The notes beneath the pieces were generated by a model. It was not told the DNA's origin, made no database searches, and saw only the letters and a program-made list of their open reading frames with translations. From Porodaedalea pini (lineage: Eukaryota; Basidiomycota; Agaricomycetes; Hymenochaetales; Hymenochaetaceae): a stretch of DNA of 64,000 nt. The first letter of the stretch is position 1, and each line of letters opens with the position of its first letter. Where the stretch lies: the NCBI GenBank assembly GCA_002794775.1, contig NBAY01000063.1:1-64000 (forward strand), read 5' to 3'. Below, piece after piece: positions 1 through 10,101 of this stretch. The translations under genes and the position numbers were made by a program.

Positions 1-910
1 CGGACGAGGAGTCCCGACGAGGATAGTAGCTGAGGTAATACGCCGAGCCGATAGCAACTGACGGTAGTGTGATCCTGCCCATTGTATGAGAATGAGCTTC
101 GTTTTGGTGAAGGTATAGGACTGTCAACAACGAATTCTTTGACGACGAGCAAGATAGCTAAGTAATTCTTAATTCTAATTCCTAAGCATGTCCTAATCTA
201 TATCACATCTGCTTCTGCAGTTAATGCATGGGAAACACTAATTTTTACTTCTGGCAATCCGTTCAGGCGGCTTGCAAACTATATTCATTGTTGTAAATAT
301 ATACAAACAAACTTGCCACCCATCCGAGCTAGCACAAAACCTGTATACAATGACAGCATAAACATATATAACCATAAGACTTACTCATGCAGATAGGTAC
401 ATAAGAGTTTTCAAAAGCCTCTGCACTGCTTAGGCTGTTTAATTTTCATACACTGGTCGGTTCGGATAACTTCTGGTCTCTCATTGAATACAGTACTCAC
501 GCGTCAGCTCAGTTCATTTTTTTTTCTTGTCTTTTCAGCTATTGGTTCCTTATGCTCAGATTATAAGATAACTCATTGGGCGGTCTGCCCTTGCTGTGCT
601 CTTGTTCTCTTCATTGCGTCAGACACAAGTTTTGCCTTTTCTGGTGTCCTTTTAGTTTATTTTCTTAGACTTGGCTATTTAGGTGGACCTGTTACGGCTA
701 TTTTCAAAGAGTATATGCACATCACATGATCACCATTTTTTTAAATAAATTAAGAGTGTACTTTCAGCTTCAAAGATCAATATCTATTTCAATTCTTCAC
801 TGGTTCTTGTTACAGTATTTTTTTCATAAGTCTTGAGACACATGAAGATCATGAAATTTGAGCATCTGAGCATCTCAAAAACTTGTAAAATCCATATCTC
901 AGTCAATTCT
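1..910. other. no gene recognised
   Basis: AT-rich sequence with only short unconvincing open frames. No recognisable domain, tRNA or splice pattern was seen. It leads directly into the repeat-rich block that follows. Confidence 0.5.
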
Positions 911-1318
911 TCACAGAATCACTTCAAAAAAGTTGTTAAATTTATTTTTCAACTGCTTCTGAATGTATGTTGAGCTTGGGATGAACTAGAGTGAATGTCT
1001 CCTCTTGTCCTGCTTGACTGTTGTGCTGAAACTCTCAAACTCACCCAAATTTACTTGACTTGGACTGTCTTTAAAAAACTGCCTGCATTGTTATAAGCCA
1101 TCTTAAATTCAAGATACATTATACAGACCATTCTCCACCAAGTTTCATGCTATTAGCTTCAAAATTGAGCTCAGGAAATTTTTGGGAAGGAGTTTTGCTA
1201 GAAAAACACCTATTCTCACTACTACAGCCTCAATATCACACATTCTGCCCTCTAAGTTCACATACATTCAGAACCAGTTGAAAAATAGATTAACAACTTT
1301 TCTGAAGTGATTCTGTGA
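911..1318. repeat. inverted repeat, arms of about 58 bp
   Basis: The left arm (about 911-970) reads TCACAGAATCACTTCA and ends in TTCTGAATGTATGT. The right arm (about 1259-1318) carries the same string on the opposite strand with a handful of mismatches. About 290 bp of non-coding sequence separates them. No target duplication was found, so this may be an old or nested transposon remnant rather than an intact element. Confidence 0.6.
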
Positions 1319-1320
1319 GT

Positions 1321-1503
1321 TATTTGGGCACTCCCAGTTGGGGACTCCCAAATAATTGGGGGCTCCCAGTTGGGGGCTCCCAGACAATTGGGGGCTCCCA
1401 GATAATTGGGCACTCCCAGTTGGGGGCTCCCAGATAATTGGGCACTCCCAGTTGGGGGCTCCCAAATAATTGGGCACTCCCAGTTGGGGGCTCCTAAACA
1501 ATA
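1321..1503. repeat. palindromic GGG-N4-CCC tandem array
   Basis: About 180 bp built from alternating GGGCACTCCC and GGGGGCTCCC motifs joined by AGTT or AAATAATT linkers, with a period of roughly 32-34 bp. Each motif is a near-palindrome, so the array can fold on either strand. The open frame across it on the minus strand is a by-product of the repeat (Pro/Gly/Trp/Leu repeats), not a gene. Confidence 0.8.
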
Positions 1504-2390
1504 GGATCATCCACATCGTGCAGTAGTCAGATAGTCTTTTGCAGGTCAGAAAGTTGGATCACACCTGTATACTTCTTGAAAATTCTTTAGTCATATTTGG
1601 TGGGACAGATGTAAGTGTGGGCTGCCAGAATGAGAAGATGAAACATGCACTGAATGGAGGGACATGTGCCAGCTACAGGAAATCAGCCAGATATTCTGGC
1701 AGCTGTACAGTGATAGGGTTTACCCCAGTAAGGCACAAATGGATCCAATAGGTTTGCAGACATGAATTGGTTCATGTTGATGCATAATATGTACCAGTGG
1801 CACTGAGATGATGGGCCTCATGTTGTACCATTTGACACACTGTTGATCAGAATGGCAGACTGCACAGTTTCCAGAAGGAGTAGAGCACAGTTTAGTTGGA
1901 ACTTATGGTTCAAGCACTGCCATCTTGGTATTGAGTTCCTGCTTGAACCCTATTCAACCCTTGCATAGCCTCTCTGTTTATTATCTAGAGTGATACAAGC
2001 ATATACTGTTAGAATGATGAGCTTGATCATTGCTGCAAGAAGTCTATCCATAATTTTGAACAACATATACCATTAGTCTCTCATATATTCCATATATTTT
2101 CTGCACTTTGCATATTTTGATTGTCACATGAGCCTTTTGTACTATATACCATGATGATCTGAGCTCAACAGTAGGATATAGCTATAAATTACAGTCATAA
2201 TCATAGATAAAATGATACCAATCTCTATCCTAGATCATTATCAACCCTAACATAGCTCACAGCAAGGGTCAACTCATGCAGTCAATTTTTCATAGTCTAA
2301 ATAGTAACAAATACACCAAGGTTTAGGGTCTAAAACTAAAAATTACAGCATTTGTGATGATCCCAGAATTTATAGCAAAAAATGAAACTG

Positions 2391-2612
2391 GGTGCACCCA
2401 GAAGTCCCCCAGACAGTCAGTGACAGTGACATATCTGGGCACTCCCAGGGCACTCCCACTGGGTGTGCCCAAAAACTGGGCAGGCCCAGTTGGGAGTGCC
2501 CAAATGATCTGGGTGCACCCAACTTTCCCACAGTAAAAAAAATTGGGCACACCCAACCCGCACCCACTGGGAGTGCCCAGTGGATTGGGCATGCCCAGGC
2601 TCAATACCTAAA
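2391..2612. repeat. second GGG-N4-CCC array (GGGCACTCCC/GGGAGTGCCC)
   Basis: Cluster of GGGTGCACCC, GGGCACTCCC, GGGAGTGCCC, GGGCACACCC and GGGCATGCCC motifs. It resembles the array at 1321-1503 in design but not in exact sequence, and motifs occur in both orientations. The two clusters, about 900 bp apart, could be the subterminal repeats of one element, but no matching ends or target duplication were found. Confidence 0.7.
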
Positions 2613-2876
2613 TGGTCAATTAGTTGTGTGTATGAATAGACCTACTTGGTCTGCTCAGAGGGGTAGCCTGAAGTGAACAATGTGCTATTTTTAATGAGCA
2701 CTCACTGCTAGGTAAGATTCACACCATAGAAGTCCAACTAAAGTTCAACTAAACCAATTCACTCTGTAGACGATGATATGAATCTATCGAGGTCAGCATC
2801 ACCCGTGCTGCAACCTTTTCGCACTGTAAGCTGTGTATGTTGCTTCTTATAAACTGGTCTGAATAAATGTCAGAAC

Positions 2877-3562
2877 TATAGTTGCCAATGTCCGGTCCAG
2901 GTCTGGTCCAGGCGAAATTTCCCTGGACCTGGAACCGGACCGATGTAGATTTTGCCACTGAGCTTGGACCTTGGACCGAACCTCACTTGGACTGCTTTTG
3001 GACCAGACTGTGGTCCGGTCCAAGGTTTGAACCAGGTCCGGACCTCTGGACCTAATAAAAAGCAAAGAAAGTCCAAATAAAATGAAAGGATAATAAAAAA
3101 GGCAGCAGTATGTATTACAGCTAGTTATAAGTGTCTTGTAGCAATCATATGAGCCAACAGAGACTATTTAAGGAGATTTACAAGCTTTCATCCTATTGAA
3201 GTAAATTTGGCCATCATCAGTAACAACTGGATCATGCTGAAACTAGGTTCTCACCTAGCATTTCCAGCTCAATTGACATTTCCTGTAAAATTTTAAGCAA
3301 CCAATGATTTCTGGCAAGAAAAGAAAAGTTAATCAAAGATAATTACATTTTAAGACTGCTGTATTTTAACATATCGGTCCAGTGGTCCGGTTCGGGGTCC
3401 GAACCGGTCCAGGACGGTCCAGCTGAACTGCTAAAGAGCTGGACCGTGAACCGAACCGATCATGGACCTGTTTGGACCGGACCGCGGTCCGGTTCGAATG
3501 CGGTCCGGTTCAGGTTCGGTCCAGCGGTCCAGCGGTCCAAGGACCGGACAACGGCAACTATA
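2877..3562. mobile_element. non-autonomous hAT-like DNA transposon (MITE)
   Basis: A 686-bp element flanked by a perfect 8-bp direct repeat GTCAGAAC (2869-2876 and 3563-3570). Its ends are inverted repeats: TATAGTTGCCAATGTCCGGT on the left and the complement of TATAGTTGCCGTTGTCCGGT on the right. Both ends are packed with GGTCC/GGACC motifs (about 2887-3055 and 3374-3550). The centre is AT-rich and codes for nothing recognisable. An 8-bp duplication and TATAGTTGCC-type ends are typical of hAT elements. The GGTCC clusters look like subterminal transposase-binding repeats, by inference. The perfect duplication suggests a fairly recent insertion. Confidence 0.85.
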
Positions 3563-3785
3563 GTCAGAACTATATCCATCGAGCACTGCAAACTTCCGTC
3601 TGAATGACTCGAGCAAACGCACCATGAGATACTTGTGTTGCACTTCTTCAATGTCATGGTGAGACACGTTAGCTTGTTCGACTGACTCGCCAGTTTGTTT
3701 TTATCCTCTGTGATCAGTTCCGAGGAAAGAGCTAGAGTCTTTATAATCCTCAGATGGTGTCACCTTTCAAACATACCCGCAAAAA

Positions 3786-5237
3786 ATGTCTGATCATCTC
3801 GAAGCTCTTAGGTCCGCTATCGTCAACAGCAAACCGCTCTACTGTGCTGGAACGCTGCCCGTCCAAGCTGAGGACCTCATTCTTTTCTATGGAAGAGAGG
3901 ACATAGGAAGGTCAGCTCTCTACGTCAAAATTCTTCTTATCTACTGGCCTATTCATTTCTTGCATTTATCTGGGCACCAGGCTAATTGACTTCAGCAACG
4001 CGAGCGAGGATGTCGTGAAGCAACTCTCGGATACCTGTGATAAGGCGACATTTGGTCACAACAAGGAAGACATCTTGGATGAGGCATACCGCAAAGCCGG
4101 CAAGCTCGACAATGTGCATTTTGGCACAAAGGTAGACGTCGGGTGTTCAGGATTCATGAACACTGTTCACTTCGATCTGCTTGAAGGGTCTGAAAGTAGT
4201 AGACCCGTCAAGGTTGAACTATACAAGTTGAATGTATACAGTGCGTTGAACATTCTGCCCACTCAGCGCATACTCATATTCCACGATCTGAAGGCAAGGT
4301 CGCATTCTTCAAAGCTCACAAAGACACACCGAGGAGTACAATGCTATTTGGATCTCTCATCATAATTCTGCCATTTTTTCAACAGTCCACAAAAGCGGTG
4401 CCTTGACTCTTCATCACAATAGCAAAGAATGGACGTTCAACTCTGCAAAGGCGCTCGCAGAAGTTAGCAAGTAAACACTGCCACACGTTTCATTCTTCAG
4501 TGACGTCGAGCATGAGGCCACACGTGTGAAATCGGGTTAGCGAGCGACCATCACGTACAACCTGCATTACGATGACAAGTCACTTGGCATTCTACAGCTG
4601 CCCAAGACACTTCCAGCAAACGAGTCCATTGTTAGGACTGCCTTGCGAGGACTCCTTGACGACGGTAGCTTTCTCCCAGATGGCGGTCAACGAGGTTTCG
4701 GTCTTCGGCACGTATACCCTGCCAAGCTTAGACGAGAGGGATTGGATACGTTGAGTTACATGGCATGCAGCCTGAAAGGCAGCGGTGCGCTTCTCATGAA
4801 GGCCTGCAAAGATCTTGGCCTTTCTGCTCAGCTTCTGCTTTGTTACTAGGAGCATCGGGACTATCCCTTCGGGAGGGTTGCTTATCAATAATGAAGTTAC
4901 CAACATCAACATTGGTTTAGACGGGACCCAGTTATGGCATTATCTAGAAGAGAATGATGGCGGCAAGCTGGTCAACGTTGATCGCCGCTCGGTATCGCTT
5001 GAAAGGGTGGACGAGGAATTCGATGACAACACTACCCAAATTGTCAAGTATGAGGGGGCGAAAACCAACTTCATTGTGCACTGGGTAACAGGGAAGACAG
5101 ATTTCAACATGAAGAAGGAGGCTTATATAACAATGGGGAATGAGGCTGAACTCGTCCATGCATATGGCCGCTTTTGCCTTACAGTGACGGTCGGTCCTGC
5201 AGCCAGTCGCGGGATGGCTGACAAGCTCGAGGCATAG
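3786..5237 (+). pseudogene. 2OG-Fe(II) oxygenase-like pseudogene
   Basis: The reading frame starts at ATG 3786. After removal of an intron at about 3911-3981 and another at 4241-4293 it contains a clear AFFKAHKDTPRS motif, the His-x-Asp iron site of prolyl-4-hydroxylase-like 2OG oxygenases. Further family-like blocks follow: GALTLHHNSKEWTF, FFSDVEHEATRVKSG and a C-terminal block ending at 5237. The frame is broken by a one-base shift near 4370-4390, an in-frame TAA at 4472-4474, a TAG at 4538-4540 and a further frame change near 4850. The order of blocks is intact, so this is an ancient full-length gene that decayed in place. No complete protein can be made without correcting several lesions. 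Confidence 0.8.
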
Positions 5238-5935
5238 CAGCTCTATATATTTGAGCTTCTCTCATTGAAATATTGATACAAAATGTATATGGGCGAATTT
5301 TACATTCCAGTTTGTTTCTGGCGAGAGGGATGTGACAAAAGGGGAAGCATTGACAAGTGAAAAGACTGAGAAAAGGCATTCTGAGCATTATATCATATCA
5401 TGTCTCTTGAGAGACGCGCGACAGCCGGCTTGGGTGGGATTACTGATTGGCTGAAACGATAGTGGCTGAAGGACCCATAACCGTCTAACGTTCAAGGATA
5501 GATTTAAACTGCCGTCTTTTTGCACCGATAAAATTATAGTACACTGACACTGCACTTAGGATGTGGGATGTCACTTTTCGAGAAGAAAAAACACGGAGAG
5601 TCTGGGGCTAGAAAATTCAAATTCTGTAAGGTGTCGGAAGGAAGGGTGAAACACTGTAAGCACAGGACTCATTCACCATCTAAGTCGGTCGACTAGAGAA
5701 CAACCGTCAGCTAGTAATTCGGTTTCCATCGTTAACATTCTGTCTTCAATTAATTACAATATTGCTTTAATATCAAACGTTAGCAATCTACTTTATATAC
5801 GAAGTCCCGCGCCTAGAGCCCAACAAAAACATACACACATCGGGGAAAGCTCACGAACGAAGATAGTATGTACAAATTAGAAACGCAAAAAAAAGAGAAA
5901 AAAAAAGCCACGCCCGGAACGAAGAGGTCAAGACT
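5238..5935. other. intergenic region
   Basis: No gene was seen. It lies between the tail of the oxygenase pseudogene and the 3' end of the transcription factor gene on the other strand, so it probably holds the 3' untranslated region of the latter. A-rich runs occur near 5888-5907. Confidence 0.5.
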
Positions 5936-8900
5936 TTACGAGTTCATCAACCCCGACGCCTCCGTCCGCTCCAGCACGTCCAGGAACCGCGTCCACTCGC
6001 CCTGCCCAAAGCCCACCGACGCGCCCCACATCGACACGTTGTCTGCGCCTTGGGCGGGGAACGCACCGCCCGCGGATGCGGGGAGCGGGAACGTCGGCGT
6101 CGGCCTCAGCGCGGGCGTCCCTGCCGAGGCATTCTGCGCGGCATAAGCGGAATAGTCCACCGTACTCCCGGGAGGTTTGTTATTGTTGCTGGGAGACAAT
6201 ATGTCCGAGAGTTGCGGTTGCGACGCGGTGCGTGTGTAGGGCGGCGCGGGCGTCTGTCCGTTGTGCGTGTGAGAGCGCTGGATGGAGGGTGGGGCCATCT
6301 GTTGCATGGGTGCCGGCGCGCCGCCCGGAGAGGACGCGTTGGAGGCGCCGGCATTCATGCGCATCGCTGTCGGCGAAATTGCTCCGCCACTGCTGCGCGG
6401 CGAGTCTGTGTGTTGCAATCGAGTACCATGGCTCGCGAACGAATCGTGGTAGGGAAACGCGAGGCTCTTGACGAGCGCGATTACGTTCTCCTTCGTGCGA
6501 CCCGCGTCACCCGTGTCCATATCCGCATCAGAATCATACAGCGGGCGCAACGCGCGGAGCATATCACTCGCCTTGTCCGCAATGGCGACACCGCGCGACA
6601 TGCTGAGCAGATCAAGCACACGGCGGATGTTCGCACGGAACAAGCTCGCGCCGGGCTGCTGCGGGTCTGCAACGAGCTGGAGCGAGAAGAACATCGCCGC
6701 CGAGAAGCAGTGGAACGGGCCCCAGTGAACGTGTGCGGGAACCGCGAGCGACGCATTCCCGAGCACGTCTGGTCGGGCCTGCGCAACGAGCTGGATGAGC
6801 TTGTCCGCTGCGCTCGCGGCGGTGTCGAGCGATTGTGCCATGCGCGCGTGGTGCTCGTGGCTCGAGTTCTTTCCTGACCCTGACGAAGAAGCGCGCTCCG
6901 TAGAAGCACTAATCGGGTGATCATGTGCGGCGGCGGCGTACGGCCGGTGCAGTGTGAAGCGGATATGATAATAGCTCGTGCGAATACTAGAAAAAAAAAG
7001 AGGATAAGATGAGAAGGGACGGAAGAAATTCATAACGCTTCGCAAACGCACATCACGCTGAGAACCCCAAGTCGCATGTCCGCAGGGTCTGGACTGGCGA
7101 GGGACCGTGCGAGCCGGTATTCGTCCACTGATAATGATCAGAATATCATTAGCGGCTTCAATCACTCATCAGAGCAAATAGACATACAATCAAGCTCCCT
7201 CGGAAGATCGTCCATCCACGCAACAAGATCCCTATCTCGCTCGAGCACACGCGAATAGGGTACGGGCCTTATTGACACCGCATCGTCGACAACGTCCCCC
7301 AGAATATCCGCAAGCTTAAACATGTAGATATTCGGGAGGAATAGCCGCCCGGTCTTGTCAATGGTGGGATCGACGTGGGATGGCATACGGGCGTCGAAGT
7401 GGTGTGTAGCAACGGAGAGAGGTCGACCGAATAGGAAGCATTGCCATCTAGATTGATCGGTTCAATTGTATCAAATCGAATATGCAAATGGTAGAAATGA
7501 GGATCCATGCTGACCGCTCGAGCAGAACAATGTGCCACCACGCCCAGCGGCGGCGCTCCGCTACTTCGCGAGACATGCGCCACTTATCGGGATCGCGGTG
7601 AAGACCCATGGCCGTCCCGATGCTGACGAGTTCACCCCGGATCGCCCAGATTTCCTCGCTCTCGTTCTTGGAAAGTGTCAGATAGTGTGTGCGGATGAGC
7701 AGCAGCTCGACTAGTTCGAGCGAGAGAGCGCGACTCTCTGCTCGGTATCTTGCAAGGGCTTCGCACGCCACCATGTAGAATCGCTCTCCGATGTCCTGCA
7801 AATAAGTCAGACACATATACCATAAATCCGCAGAGGGGTGATCTACGTACCTCACGCGACCCTTGCGGAAGTGCAGATAACAGTGCGTGCTGTTCGGGTA
7901 AATACCGTACTGCGACAGCCATCACGACTGCAAGTGTCGCAAGGACAAGGCGGTCCGCAGACGCGCACTCCTTGAAGCGGACCCAAGACGCAGTGAACGT
8001 CGCTGGGTAGACATGTCGGTACATCCAGTTACAGAAATTCAGGTAGTAATCGACGAGCCCATCGATGACGTGAATCGCAGGCAGCTGAGCGAGAAGGTCG
8101 TCATCAAAACCGCGAGAAATGTCCGTCGGCGCATCGTCCATATCCGTGTCCGCATTGGAACCAGAAGCAGATGCGCGCTCAGCATCATCACTTCCATCAC
8201 GAGCGTCATTAGCCGCCTTGAGCGAATACAGAAGCGTCGCGGTGGAGGTCGGGCCAGCGTAAAAACCGCCCTTGCCCCTCTCGGCGAGCATACCAGGTAC
8301 GACCACTGCATCCGCGTCGGCTTCCTGCTTGTAAGTCCCGTTCGTGCCTTCTCGTTTTGACAACGCCCTACGGTCCTTTGCGGACGATGTGCTCGAGTCT
8401 GCTGAGCGCGAGCTTGGACCACGGATGATATACGCCTCGAGAGTTGCGAGCGACTGACGCATGCGCGCGATCTCGTTATGCGGATCGATCCCGTTACGGC
8501 TAAGAATCAAATATCAAAGTTTGTTGAGTTGATACTGAGTCCATTGTTGAAAATCAAAAAAAAAAGAAAGAAAGAAAGGGGCGGCCCAAGCTCACCGGTG
8601 ACTGTTTTCGTCTTTACCGTCCGTGTAGCACTGAGAAGCGGTACCTTGAGATGAACAATCTTATCAGTAAAGCCTATGTATCAGGCTCCCAAGTATACGA
8701 AGGCACGGACCTCTAAGCACGCACGACGAGCAAGGCCGAGCTCTGCCAAGTTAAAGATTGGGTTGATAAGACTAGTGGTGAGAGTACAAAGCGAACAGAC
8801 TTACTTGTCGCATTTTAGCTTGCTGGTACGGCATGGCGAGCAGTTGATAGCTTTACGCGCTCTTTTTGCAGGCGGGCGAGACGCGCCTCCAGTTGACGGA

Positions 8901-8989
8901 CTGTCTGTCTCGACTTCATCTCCGCGTTCTGGAGACTTAGTTTTATCGCCGCTGTGAGCTGGCTGAGCAGGGGTTGGAGAGGGAGTCAT
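5936..8989 (-). CDS. Zn2Cys6 fungal transcription factor
   Basis: A nuclear DNA-binding regulator. Start ATG at 8989-8987. Exon 1 (8805-8989) carries a basic stretch and NCSPCRTSKLKC. A 32-nt exon (8711-8742) gives RPCSSCVLRG and a 49-nt exon (8596-8644) gives TASQCYTDG. Together they complete C-x2-C-x6-C-x5-C-x2-C-x8-C, the binuclear zinc cluster. A leucine-containing helix follows (IARMRQSLATLEAYI), a likely dimerisation coil. The middle-homology region (fungal_trans family) includes WWHIVLLERWQCFLFGRPL, TIDKTGRLFLPNIY and RTSYYHIRFTLHRPY. The C-terminus is Ser/Pro/Gln/Ala-rich and probably the activation region. About eight exons; the frame closes across every inferred junction, and no lesion was seen. 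The target pathway cannot be told from sequence. Confidence 0.9.
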
Positions 8990-10101
8990 TGAAGACGGAG
9001 AGACGCGAGCCGAGGACTGAAGTACCCGCTGGGGATACTACCTGATAGCACTCCGGGTGCGCGTCTGGCAGTATTTTAAGCAAAGGATGGGAAGCGGGAG
9101 CAGACGGAATGAACGATAGCCACGGAGGCCGTGGGGGCATTCAGCGGCGTCGAGGCGATATAAAAGCCTAAAGGACGTGTCCGAGGTAGATAGTAGTATG
9201 AGGCTAAGCTGGCAATCTGGCTGCTTCGATTAAGCGAGTCGCCCATTGCGTCTGTGCTCCGTGCTTCGTGTCTTCGTTCATGAGCCGGACCGTGGCCATC
9301 TAGATGTGTTGATACTGAGTTTGGCTTGTCCACGCCATTAATATTATTGAAGAATGTCCGAGGTATCCGGTTGTTGCGTGCGGCGGTGCAGAAGGAAGAC
9401 TGACGTTAGACTGTGAGTACATGATGAACCTTTCCGTAGCCAGTAGGACAACCACTATCTATTTCTCCCACGCTATTTCCTGTCCAAATCCAGCCATCTG
9501 TGACGATCTCTTCCATCGTCGAAGTCTCCAAGTCTTTCTTCATTTGCTTCCACGTCACCTCAAGGATTGGCATCTATACTATAGTCTCATCTTGGCTCTC
9601 AACAACAAAAAATTCACAAAGCTTTGAAAGCATTGAGGAGGACATCTTTATGTGCCAGCTCTCCACCAGTGACACTCTGACCGTGCGTCGGTGCTCAAAA
9701 TGCTCAACCTGCCTCTCAGTCTTGTATGCGCTGGTGATCGAATATGCAACATCTCATATGCTGCACAAGGATTTGCTAAGAAATCATGCTTCCTAAGACA
9801 GAAATGGATAAACGCTGATCGGCCTCTATCGCACATCCTCCAAACGCGGAACAAAAACTAATCTCTCCGGGACCTCAGAGGCTAGAGCTCGCGGTACTAC
9901 GTTATGCACAGACACGCTGGCCTCTACGTGTGTCGTCCGCAGCCGCTGAGCAATACAGCACGGCTTGATGTGTGGCTAGCCCCTTATCGCGATGTCAATT
10001 CAGGTCCGTTTACTGCGAGTACTTATGGATGGAGCTAGCGCAGTGGCAGTTCGCCCACTATTCAAACGCAAACGCCATCGTGCTGCACCATCACTCCAAC
10101 G
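8990..10101. other. intergenic, shared upstream region
   Basis: About 1.1 kb between the divergent transcription factor (-) and ABC transporter (+) starts. Only short frames without recognisable domains were found. No clear TATA box or known operator was picked out. Confidence 0.45.

Noticed and set aside
1268..1516. Pro/Gly/Trp/Leu-repeat protein on the minus strand
   Set aside because: It is the translation of a palindromic DNA repeat array, with similar repeats in other frames.
6050..6877. Long open frame on the plus strand (275 codons) opposite the transcription factor
   Set aside because: It is antisense to a convincing spliced Zn2Cys6 gene, is Arg-rich from GC-rich complement coding, and has no domain.
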